DNA from: Sipunculus nudus
Taxonomy: Eukaryota > Annelida > Sipuncula > Golfingiida > Sipunculidae
Direction of reading: 5' to 3'
Assembly: GCA_026874595.1 (NCBI GenBank)
Contig: CM049317.1
Coordinates: 11,070,382 to 11,134,381 of the forward strand
Length of the DNA: 64,000 bases
The position numbers were made by a program, and so were the translations under genes. Positions 24,882 to 36,194 of this stretch are shown in pieces. Positions within the stretch are counted from its first letter, which is position 1. Every line of letters begins with the position of its first letter. The notes under the pieces were generated by a model. It had not been told where the DNA came from and ran no database searches. It worked only from the letters and a program-made list of their open reading frames with translations.

Positions 24882-26630
24882 ACTAGAATACGGGTAGTCG
24901 ACAAGCGACTACTTGTATCCGCCAAAATCAGAGAAGGACGGGTGAAGTAAGGCATGGATTGAGTGGCAAGGGGATATAGAGTTACATGTGTTAAATATTA
25001 GAATGGATCTCTGCCACATAAACATGATTGTAGGTGGCGCCACCTGTTATTTGAAACTATCCAAGATATATACACAAGCAAAATTTGATGTGGAAAAGTC
25101 AAACCACTGTAGAGATATGAGTGATTTTATCCCACAGCAGACAAACAGATGGACGCTGTGCAAAAATGGCTGCAGGTTGCCCCACCATTTTTGTGTATGT
25201 TTTAAAGCTATCCAAGGGCTTCATTTGTGTAAAAAAAAATTCCTGATTGGTTGAATGAGTCCGGAGATATAAGCATGGATGTCTACAGCATGAATGTGAA
25301 TGTAGGTGGCACCACCTGTCATAAAATCAAGAAAGCTATGCGGGATGTATAAGCATGCTGAATTTCAGGTAATTTGGTCAAACCACTGCAGGGATATGAG
25401 TGATTTTAACCAAAGGCAGACAAACAGATGGACGCTGTGTAAAAATGGCTGCAGGTGATGCCACCATTTTAGTGAATGTTATAAAGCTATCCCAGGGCTA
25501 CATTTGTGTAAAATTTTTTTCCGGATCGGTCAACCGGTTCCCGAGATATATGGGTTTATGTGTGGAGCGTTAACGTGAATGTAGGTGGCGCCACCTGTCA
25601 TAAAATCGAGAAAGCTATCTAGGATGTATACGCATGCCGATTTTTAGGTGAATTAGTCAAACCACTGCAGAGATATGAGTGATTTTAACCCCAGGCAGAT
25701 GAACAAATGGACACTGTGCAAACATGGTTGCAGGTGGCACCACCTTTTGTTGTGTATGTTATAAAGCATTCCCAGGGCTACATTTGTGTAAAAAATTTTT
25801 CCGGATCGGTCAAACGGTTCCCGAGATATAAGGGTTTATGTGTGTAGCGTTAACGTGAATGTAGGTGGCGCCACCTGTCATAAAATCGAGAAAGCTATCT
25901 AGGATGTATACACATGCCGAATTTTAGGTGAATTAGTCAAACCACTGCAGAGATATGAGTGATTTTAACCCCAGGCAGATGAACAGATGGACACTGTGCA
26001 AACATGGTTGCAGGTGGCGCCACCTTTTGTTGTGTATGTTATAAAGCTATCCCAGGGCTACATTTGTGTAAAATTTTTTTCCGGATCGCTCAAACGGTTC
26101 CCTTGATATATGGGTTTATGTGTGGAGCGTTAACGTGAATGTAGGTGGCGCCACCTGTCATAAAATCGAGAAAGCTATCTAGGATGTATACGCATGCCGA
26201 ATTTTAGGTGAATTAGTCAAACCACTGCAGAGATATGAGTGATTTTAACCCCAGGCAGATGAACAGATGGACACTGTGCAAAAATGGTTGCAGGTGGCGC
26301 CACCTTTTGTTGTGTATGTTATAAAGCATTCCCAGGGCTACATTTGTGTAAAAAATTTTTCCGGATCGGTCAAACGGTTCCCGAGATATATGGGTTTATG
26401 TGTGGAAACAGACGCACAAACGGACGCTGGGCAGAGACGAAAGGTCAGAGGTCAAGGTCACTTGGTTAGGCACCAGTTCACATGTGACCCGATAATTTGT
26501 GTAAGTTTCGGAAAAATCTATCCAGTAGTCTCAGAGGAGTTCTCCGGAAACGAACGCGGCGGCGGCGGCGGCGGCGGCGGAACCCGGTCAAAAACATAGT
26601 ATCCGCAAAACTTCGTTTTGGCGGATACAA
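24882..26630 (+). mobile_element. Pearl-like element, family E (E1), about 280-bp tandem array
   Basis: Begins ACTAGAATACGGGTAGTCG with a GTAGTCG/CGACTAC hairpin and GTATCCGCCAAAAT. It ends in a long hairpin, GTATCCGCAAAAC-TTC-GTTTTGGCGGATAC at 26599-26628, so GTATCCGCCAAAA is a subterminal inverted repeat. Units of about 280 bp carry GTAGGTGGCGCCACCTGTC and CCGGATCGGTCAA. A GGCGGC-type trinucleotide run lies near 26555-26580. It is inserted in D1: the family D copy at 46771-46812 has the uninterrupted site. Open frames at 26267-26599 are repeat text. Confidence 0.85.
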
Positions 26631-27170
26631 TTATTGTAGGTGGCACCACCAGTCATGTATACAACAAAGCTATTTGACATGTACACATATGCCCAATCTC
26701 AGGCTGATATATCAAATTCTTCTGTAGAATTAAGCAGGCAAATACACTTTGCAAAAGTCATTGTAGATGGCGACACCTGTCTTGTGAACGAGAAAGCAAT
26801 AAAAACACATAGACAGGTCAGAATATCAGGCCAATACATCAAACTTACCTTGAGTCTGATGCTAGGGGCTGACCAGGCTTAGGTGAGAAAGGCTGTTGCC
26901 CCGAGTGTACTGCGACAAATTACTGGCTCAGGCTACTGCACTGAGTGAACTCTTGACCTGCACCTGGCTAGACTGAGTGAATTTTTGACCTGTACCTGGC
27001 TGCACTGAGTGAACTCTTGACCTGTTGCATAATCTGAAACAGTTGGCAGTCTGCTAAAGCAATAAATCAATCCAGGCTGACCTTTTGCCTATTGCAAAAT
27101 CTGAAATAGTAGCATCACAATTGCATAAGCTCACAGATTGGCTCCATATGCAGCCCTGAGGGGCATGACA

Positions 27171-27256
27171 CCCATGAGGTGATCACATGATACTCATGAG
27201 GTGATCACATGCTACGCATGAGATGATCACATGCTGCCCATGAGGTGATCACATGC
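27171..27256 (+). repeat. 22-bp tandem repeat with TGATCA core
   Basis: Four units of the form CATGAGGTGATCACATGCT; each contains the palindrome GTGATCAC or the variant ATGATCAC. It lies inside element D1. Confidence 0.9.
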
Positions 27257-29344
27257 CTTGTGCTTGGCTGCACTGACTGAACTGTTGACCTATATTCTGC
27301 TGCTCTGAATGAACTCTTGATCTGTTGCCAAATCTGAAACTGTTGGCAGTTTCTCAACCTATTCAAGAAACGTACACAATCTTGGCCTGTTATGTAACTG
27401 CTAAAATTTATCCAACACAAACCATTTGAACAAACTTGAAAGGGCTCGCCTCTGGGATCATTTCTGTATATTTGGACAATTTGGCTGGACTGTTTACACG
27501 AAGAAGACTTTTACAAGTTTTTTTCAGCTTTTTCCTTGTAAAATCTAAGTAAATGCAGATAGCAAAAATAAGATGAATCTATCAACATTTGATATGTGAC
27601 GGATAATTGCATAACATTTGGGGATGGTAGCTCCTGCTATTCCTGAGAAATTATGAGTTAGTGTACAGATGATATGTAATATCATAAATCTACTTTTTTA
27701 AAAGCTTTTAAAAACATTCTTGTCAATATTTTCAATAGATAACCTGAAATCTAAATGTCTAGAGGCATGATGTAATGGATGCTGATAAACTGGTGCTAGG
27801 CTAGATGTATCTGCTTCACACAGCTAACATATTTGGTAAAATGACTCAATTCAATCTTTTTAATTCAGCCAAATTCATTTTTTGGAACCATAAAAGACAA
27901 TTATTATAAGAATGATTCAGGGAATTATTCTTGCAAAATATTAAACACATTGGCCTCAGTATCATCATCAGTCGAAAAACGTTTTGTAGGTTTATAACTC
28001 ATATGGGAAAATACAACAAATGGCAAAGTTCAGCTTCACATAACTCAGCCAAAAATCATTGAATCAAAACCATTTGAACAAACTTGAATTATCAACATCT
28101 AAGGATAATTAATGTGTGAGATTTAAGAATATGGCCCAGTGGTTTTTGAGAAGAAGATTTTTGTAGCCACTTAGCTAACATGGGCTGTTATGGCATATGA
28201 CTAAATTCAGCTTCCAATAACTCAGCCAAAAGTCACTGAACTGAGACCATTTGAACAAACTTGAATTATCAACATCTCAGGATAATTAATGTGTGAGATT
28301 TAAGAATTTGGCCCAGTGGTTGTTGAGAAGAAGATTTTTGTAGCCACTTAGCTAACATGGGCTGTTATGGCATATGACTAAATTCAGCTCCCCATAACTC
28401 AGCCAAAAGTCACTGAACTGAGACCATTTGAACAAACTTGAATTATCAACATCTAAGGATAATTAATGTGTGAGATTTAAGAATTTGGCCTAGTGGTTTT
28501 TGAGAAGAAGATTTTTGTAGCCACTTAGCTAAAATGGGCTGTTATGGCATATGACTGAATTCAGCTTCCCATAACTTAGCAAAAAGTCACTGAACTGAGA
28601 CCATTTGAACAAACTTCAGAAAGCACTACCCTAGGATCATTTCTGTGCAATATTAAACAATTTGGCCAAGAAGAAGTTATTTGTAGCTGTCAGTGTGATA
28701 CGGACACTGATGACCCCGTACAAAAAAGGCCAATGCAGGTGGCGCCACCAATACCTCAATTTCAGATATGACTCATGTGACCAACATTGGCATAAAATTT
28801 TGTGATGATAGCTCCAGCCGTTTCTGAGATTTAAATTTTAATATGCTTTTTTGCACAGTTAACAAAGTTCAACCTCCTGTAACTCAGCCAAAAATCTTCG
28901 AACTGGAACCATTCGAACAAACTTGAGAAAGATTGTTCCAGGGATCATTTCTGTGAAATATTGGACAATTTGTCTGGACAGTTTCAGAGAAGAAGATTTT
29001 TAAAGTTTTTATAGCTTTTTCCCTATAAAATCTAAGGAAATGCAGTTAGAAAAAAATAAACAAAATCCGATATAGTTTTTTGGATGACTGAATATTTGCA
29101 TAAAATTTGGTGATGCTAGCTAATGCCATTTTTGAGAAAGCTATGGTTAATGTACAGACGACGGACGACAAACGACGGACGACGCCGCACCATCGCATAA
29201 CCTCACAGGTTCACTAAAAATGACAGGAAGCAAGTGCTACCACTTGTCAAGTAGTCCTAAACCGAAAATGGAAACTCTGCAGATGTACATACTTAGGTTA
29301 AGAATTAGATAAGTCAGCATTAAAAAAAAATGGAGGAGGTTACT

Positions 29345-29515
29345 TCCACCAAAAAAAAAATGGTTTTGGTGTAGATCCAGCACATGGTCTGGATCCAAGA
29401 ACAGAACCAAGGAATAGTCGCATATGTACAGTCATTTAGGGACAAATGAACCTGGGATATGGACCAAAAAAGTGAATGGTGGAGGCTTGTATTCATTTGA
29501 ATGCAGATTTCTAGT
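29345..29515 (+). repeat. Interspersed repeat R, copy 3 (partial)
   Basis: GGTTTTGGTGTAGATCC...GGTCTGGATCCAAG and a later GAACCTGGGATATGGACC resemble the second half of the repeat at 16666-17040. Diverged and partial. Confidence 0.45.
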
Positions 29516-29944
29516 TTCAACTGTTAACTTATCAATATATTTCTGGTGCTGAAGCAAAAAGTCTCTGAACAGAAATTATGCAAAATATAAATGGACTGAA
29601 TCCATGACACATTTACAAAATTCAACTTCAAAACAATCATGCAAAAAGGATTACTTCAGCCCACATTTTTTGCAAAAATTTCAAAATATCTTTTCTTGTT
29701 GAATTATATAATATCAGTGTTCCAAAAGAATACAATTCACAAAAACATGTTTATTATGTTATTGTACTCCAGCAGATTATATGATCAGAACAAATCATCA
29801 ACAGGCCAATAAAACAATTAAAACAGGCTTGGACTAGATAAACACTACAATTAAAGTCTGTACGCTTTTATTCCACTCCTACTTGGCAACTGCTCTGTGT
29901 CAAGTACTTTGTGTTTATCTTTATACTGTAATCATTGTGGTCAG
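29516..29944. other. BMPR2 intron 1, no recognised feature
   Basis: AT-rich intronic sequence, nothing recognised. Confidence 0.5.
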
Positions 29945-32900
29945 GGTTGGCAGTTTTATCCGCAGCTGGTTTAAGCCACTGGATAAATCCGGATTAATCC
30001 AGATTGGATAAAACAGGTTTTATCCAGTATTATTCAAAGTTTGGGTGTATATATACTGTCTTTGTAGTAGACATTTTATATTAAGTTTGGCTTTCCACTG
30101 TACAATAATACAATATTGATAAGAAACATTTGTGAATAGTTAACTGAATTATTAAGTGACCATATATTTATATATTAAACACAGTTTTTGTCTCAGATAG
30201 TGATGCCATGATCTTAATAACAATTTGGAAAACTGAAATTATTTCTCTTCTTTAGAGAGGTCAGTCAAAGTGTAACTTATTTAAACTTTATCATCTATTT
30301 TGTACATTTCACTATAAAACAAGGGACCTATGGGTCACTGTGCTCAGCTGATGTTAACCTTGAAGGTAAAAATCTAAAATAATATAAAATGGAGATAAAG
30401 TGTAAGAGGAAGAGGTAATAAAGGCCATGGTTGGTTTATATGATTGTTTTGTATTGATGAGCAAGAAATTGTTGCAAATAATATTTTGTGACCTGACCAT
30501 GTGTTTCCTAATGTTGAAACTGTGAGCAGTTTGTGAACAAATGATCTGTACAATTACCATGATCATTAGTTGGCTTTTCGATTAACTGTTGACATTTCAG
30601 TAGTTTACACATTTGTTCAATCAAATCTTTTTTTTGTATAATATATATTATTAAATATGTTTTTTTATGAAATGTATACAGTTGAAATATAACTAATTAA
30701 CAACATAAAAAATGGCAAACAAAGCCTGATCTCAAATTCTGCTGATGCAGGATAATAATGAACAAATGTTTGTAATAAATCCTCATTTTTTTATCACATC
30801 AATTTTTTTTTTAATTTAAGTTTATATTTCTATACATTTTCAATATAACATATATATCTGAATATAAAAGTTGATTCATAATTCTCAATTGCATCATCAT
30901 AAATCTCAATCTTGTCAGATAACACCACATCATGCATACAAATGTTTATTTATTTTTTACCACAAAAATATATCTTTTAAATCTGCAAAACAATAAATAT
31001 CTAAAAAAAATACTTGATTTAAATTTCACAGTTTTTAATTGTGTCTTTTTTTATCCATAATGTGCTTCATATTTTATAATAATTTAAGCATACTGATGGG
31101 TTCAATTATATTTGTTAAAATCATTTAAAAGAAATTTGATTTCTTTAAAAATGTTACATTACACAACATTGCATCTTCTTGATTACACCTTGAATTACTT
31201 TTTCAAGGAAAGTTTTTGCATATCAGAGTGGAAACAGCATTACAATTATGGAGATACAGTGAAAACAATAACAATACTGCATAACACTTGGTGGGTTGGG
31301 TTTGCGGGGGGGGGGGGGGGGGGGGGTGATTGGGGTGGTGATATGAGAATAACTGTACACCTGTCACAGCAGGGGATCTCCCCCAGTGACTGTAACAAAT
31401 CAGAAACCCTGGCATAGCTGACTTCCAGTGACCTGGAGTGGGACCCTGCATCTGTAATCTGTAAACAAAGCAAATGACTACAATAGAGCCTCAAGAAAAA
31501 AAATAAATTACTAGCTTAATTTTCAAGCTTTTACTTCCAAATTTCAGATTTAAACAAATTAAATATTTATGTTTACATGGTGTGAAAATTAAATCAATGG
31601 TACTTACAGGAAAAAAACGTGCCATGGTCAAAGTTGGGCAAAATTTAAGGTACTGATTTTATTTTTATGCTAATTACTTAAAAAATTTACAAAATTCAGA
31701 TCTAATTTTGGGTAAACAATTGAATCTTAATTAAACATAGTTATATACTTGGGAAAATAGACTCTAGTTTCAAAATTTTTCATGTTAAGTGAGTAAATAT
31801 TTTTCCTGATTTTTTACAAAGTCCATTATGTTTGGGCCCATAACTTAAAGAATTTATACTTAACAGACTTAATTTCTGGCATGTACATAGGGACTATATA
31901 GAAGAATATTTATGGTAAATATGAGGAAAAACAGATGAGTGGTTTTGATATTAGGCAGTCCTGAAGTGTGAAAATAGGATTTTAATAAAAAATTGAGGTT
32001 TTTCCTTAATTTTTCAAAGGAACGAAGTCGCAAAGACCCAGTTTTCGGCTTGGTAGGAGATCTTGGGGACATCTAACAATATGCTGAATTTTGGATTCCT
32101 AGGTCTTACGGTTTCAAAACGTGCCACATCTACGGACGGACGGACGGACGGACAGACGGACGGACGACGGACAATGGACCACGACTATAGCTCAGATGAC
32201 TTATAGTCAGCTGAGCTAAAAAGCTAATCAACTGCAGTTCAAACATGTTTAGTTAAACAATCAGTGGTACCATAGAATATCATATATTCACAGAAAAACA
32301 TTTATTCTTACATCTGGGAGAGATGTACATAATCCAGTTATATATTGCATTAATGACTTAAGATATACAGTGATATCAGCTGCCCATAATTGTGAGGGGA
32401 TGGCCTCTCAGATGCAAATGATAAAATGCTTGAAAAGCTATCTTGCCCAAGTTGGTTTCTCTGAATGTGGGGTAGTAAGGTGATTGTCTTTTCATCACTG
32501 GTAATTAAAGGCATGTTTACACAAGCAGCAACAGTGGGCTACCCTTTGACAACCAGCCAGTTATGACAGCCTGAGAGGAGAAACCTCTGTTGGATTAAAG
32601 TCATTCAGGCATCCTCCTTCACAAGACTCTATAAGTTGTTGACAAAAGGCACCCTGTAAGCCTGTCCTGTGACTATTTGTAAATATTTGGTGGTTGAGGA
32701 TGATGCTATAAAGATGATATATCCTACTGAGAAACTGACTACTAGCCTGAAGCGTTACATAGAAGCACATGGACTGCTCCCCATTCTGGTGTGTGTTCAG
32801 CATAAGCTACAGTGGCTGCTGAGTGCTGACAACAGTGAAACATGAACCTGGGGGAAATTGCCAATTGGATATGAAACTTGAACATTGTTAATATATCAAT

Positions 32901-33075
32901 AAACCTTCTTAACTTATTTATCCAGATCAGCATTAATGTTAATTTAATTAAATTTTACAAGGCAATTCTTAGTTTGATCCAGTTTAATCCTGTATAATCC
33001 AGATAAAACTTGATTAAACCAGATAAAACCCAGTTTTATCCATTGTCCTGGATTAAATAAGTTTTATCCGGACTT
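29945..33075. mobile_element. Candidate element with subterminal GGATAAAAC repeats, interrupted by A3
   Basis: The two flanks of element A3 both carry clusters of GGATAAAAC/GTTTTATCC and GGATTAA motifs: about 29955-30035 on the left and about 32970-33070 on the right. This fits the two subterminal regions of one DNA transposon of about 1.2 kb split by A3. Outer 8-bp sequences ATTGTGGT (left) and TTTGTGGT (right) could be a target duplication with one mismatch. I found no clean terminal inverted repeat, so this is tentative. Confidence 0.35.
30319..32219 (+). mobile_element. Pearl-like element, family A copy 3 (A3)
   Basis: Collinear with A1 (6135-8044): the same 5' end, the same interior (TGAGCAAGAAATTGTTGC, TGCATCATCATAAATCTC), a poly-G tract at the same place (21 G at 31306-31326, against about 30 in A1), the same CGTGCCATGGTCAAAGTTGG unit, a shorter ACGG tract (about 32130-32168) and the same terminal hairpin plus CTAAA. 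Open frames overlapping the poly-G tract (31112-31494) encode glycine or proline runs and are not genes. Confidence 0.85.
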
Positions 33076-36073
33076 TTGTGGTGGGCTTTGTCACAAAACA
33101 AAATTCTCCTAATTGGTAATTTTAAACTTCAGATGTGTATAGTTCATTTATGTACTGTATAGATGTATTTGGTTTTTTTTTTTTGTAAACAAATCTTTCA
33201 TTTATCATTTTTTAAATATTTCGGTTATCCATGTGCAAAATATCAAGATTTTTCATTTTTTTAATCAGATAATCAAAATCTTGTTTCTACATCACTGAAA
33301 ATAATCAATTAAAATTCATCAGTGGTAGGCATTGGTTGTAAAACATATTCTATGAATGAAAGAAAATAATGACCAATGATCAATTGATAATTTTATGTAT
33401 TCTGTCCAAGTTCCATAATTCTGTAAAATATGCAAATATAGGTCAGCATTCACACAGACTCATTCAAAAATGTTATCACAGAAATCATACACTTTACTAT
33501 TTTCTTGACATTTACGTACATATACATGTATAATCAATTGTGATCGATTACACAAAGATGAAACCAAATTAATTGATTAAATCATAGAAAATGACCAAAC
33601 ATTCAATAATAGGGATTAATTGGCACAACGCTATTATAAATATATCTTTGGTACTGTCAGGAAGGTCTTACTTTATGCAGACCTTTGACTATCAACATTT
33701 TAATTGACAGTGGCACTACCAATAAATCATTGTTAAACACTCCTTTGCAGCATAGCCTCGGAAATGTCTGTTTTTTATTTGTGAAGTGTCAGGAAAATTT
33801 TCCATTTTCAAAAAAAAAAAAAGATCATGATTAACTTGTCATTATTTAGGAAATTTCAGTGTCTACCTCAGTGCCAAATATAAGAGAATACTTAAGTTTA
33901 ACCAGCATATGTATTCATATAGAAAATGGAACAGAAGCATGTATAGAAAACCCATGAAAGTTAAACTTGGCCAAAGTCAGGTACCTGTCACTTGCAATGA
34001 CTAAAAGTTGCTATCTTTAACCTTACATATCAGTTCACAATTATACAAATTACATCACTAATGAATAACAGCCAATACATGTACATGTACCATTAACTGG
34101 AAGTGGTGAGACAATGCTCTGTCTCTGTGATAAGGAGACAGTGTAACATACCCTGAGTGGATAATTAATTGACCACTGTTTTTGAACATAAAATATTTAT
34201 CACCTCTAAGTGCTAAAAACAAGAATAAATGATGATCTATCAAATATCCATCCTGAGCCAGTACCATTTATAAAAAGACTGCTCTTGGGATCCGAGATTA
34301 ATGTGCCTGTATCACATTATGTGGGTTATTATGATTTACAAACTAAGTGCTGAAGCAAGCACAAATGACATGTCTGCATGAACTATTCATGATTATGATG
34401 ATGAAATATAGGTAAGGATCTTATGATTCTAAGGTTAATTAGCTTTATGGACCTTACTCATGCAGTTTTGGCTCTTTGCTATAATGTTTGCCACCCAGCT
34501 TGTGACAATGACATGCAGATTTTAATGTGCATGGAAAATGGGGTGGAGGCTTTAAAAGGGAGGGGATGTTATACGAATGTATTTTGAGGACATAGTCCAG
34601 GTGGGAATGTATCTTTGGAGAGTTTGGTTAGGAATGGGAAATGTATTGTCTGATTCTAGATAGGAATTTCTATGAACACCCAAAAAAAATGCAAATTCCA
34701 ATAAGATTAAATAAACATTATGACTAGCTGAAGTTCCTTGTCATTCAGGTGTCTGCTACAAATGTTAATGATCAATTGAACATGTTCTACATGTTATGAC
34801 CTGTAGGGATATCCTACTATGATTTCAGGATTTGGGTGTGACCTGAAAAAAGTGTTCTTCCGATCTAAAGCTTTGCCATTACTCATCTACTTTGCCACCA
34901 AACTCCCTCTTCAGACTGATTCTCACCTCTGACTACAGGTACTGATCTATAAAGGCTTCAGATCTAATGCCCTATTGTTACAATGGTCAATATTGTTAAT
35001 AAATACATCAGAGGTACCTGGTCACATAGAAATATGACAGGGCAATTACATTTAATGAATATGGTAGCACAATCTAATTAGGGTGGCATCAGTGATATAC
35101 TTTATTAATCTCTACTCCAACACCCCTGTCCACCTATTTTTTGGTGATATTTCTTTCAAATACATTTTGTTTGCCACTACAAGTTAGCTTTTATCAAAGT
35201 AATATGACAATTGAAATATGATTATTTAAAATAGTATGAAATAAAAATATTTAATTTGCCACACCAGGATGGTGTTGAATTGTCTAGAATAATATGCAAA
35301 AATGATGGCATCAGTACCAAGTGGCCATACATCTGTTTATCCATAATATATAGTAGAGACATAGGTGTGACATAACAAACATATGACGTACAAATACCCC
35401 TGAGACGTCATCAGTATAAATAGTCAAGTTTATGTTATTTGAATTCGTCATTTCAGGTTGTAACCGATATGTCCCAAGACTGTACATCTTGTTCAGTCAT
35501 TTTTCTTTCTGAGTTAATCATATGAAATTCATACATGAGAGAGTATTTTTGTGCTGACAGATAATCGCCCCATTTGCCTGATTTGCCTCCAAAGTTCAGC
35601 TTTAATACATTGTTTAAAAATTATCACAAAAAATTAGGTGGACAGGGGTATCGAGCGGACTCAATAGTTTAGATCTCTAAGATAGAATTCATGTTAAGTG
35701 GGCTATCTAATCTGCCAGCCATGTAGTTGTATATATAATATAGTTATACTTTCAAGACTCAACCTGTACCCGACGTAAGGCTATGACGTTTGTTGTGCCA
35801 GACAGACGGGAGTCCAATATCTAGGTTTACTGTTGGGTGTTTAGACTATCATCGGCGGGTCATCATAACTATCCATATCAGCAGATGTCCTGAGGTGACC
35901 TTCGGACCCGATTTGACAGGTGACAGTCGACAGTGTGCCTGGTGACAATCTGCGACTGTCTGGCCGATCTCAAGTCGGGGGCACTCGAGGTCAGCTGGAT
36001 GGGGGGCTAGACCTATTATGTGCGGACAAACAGCCACCATATTGTGGAGACAGACACAAAATAAAACACTTAC
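33076..36073. other. BMPR2 intron 1, exon 1-proximal part
   Basis: About 3 kb of AT-rich sequence without a recognised mobile element or exon. Its lack of insertions next to exon 1 contrasts with the rest of the intron. Confidence 0.5.
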
Positions 36074-36143
36074 CTGTTATATCGAGGCATATTATAAGAA
36101 CAAATGCCAGAAGTTGAGCCATATTACGTAAGCTAGCGGCCAT
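36074..36143 (-). CDS. BMPR2: BMP type II receptor, exon 1 coding part (start codon and signal peptide)
   Basis: Seventy coding nt: an ATG at 36143-36141, 22 further codons, and one base before a strong donor (CAG|GTAAGT from 36073). The peptide MAASLRNMAQLLAFVLIICL has a basic residue followed by a hydrophobic core, a typical secretory signal peptide for a type I membrane receptor. The phase-1 end matches exon 2. An in-frame ATG seven codons later (M8) is an alternative start. I link this exon to exons 2 and 3 by phase, by strand, and because no other signal-peptide exon with a suitable donor was found. The linkage across 33.5 kb is an inference that cDNA would settle. Confidence 0.72.
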
Positions 36144-36167
36144 TTGAGAGCCGCAAGCCGGGCAGAT

Positions 36168-36194
36168 CTAGTCGATCCTTCTTTGCGCAAACAT
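36168..36194 (-). other. Possible upstream ORF in the BMPR2 5' leader
   Basis: On the minus strand an ATG at 36194-36192 opens a nine-codon frame (stop included) that closes with TAG at 36170-36168, 25 nt before the receptor ATG. If transcription starts upstream of it, it could lower receptor translation. The transcription start is unknown, so this is only a candidate. Confidence 0.25.

Larger units (their letters stand above)
24739..29217 (+). mobile_element. Pearl-like element, family D copy 1 (D1), interrupted by E1
   Basis: The 5' end CAAGGCCTACAGGCCTAATG runs into CGAACCTGTG. The 3' end carries the inverted counterpart (CTCACAGGTTCACTAAAAA), preceded by ACGACGGACGACG repeats and a small AACCT/AGGTT hairpin. 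Family E element E1 interrupts it at 24882-26630; the D text GTAGGTGGCACCACC resumes at once. After a segment with CTGAGTGAACTCTTGACCTG repeats (26.9-27.4 kb) come several 170-180-bp units (27.4-28.7 kb) with ACTCAGCCAAAA and CCATTTGAACAAACTTGA. The second copy is 46590-53527. Confidence 0.75.
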
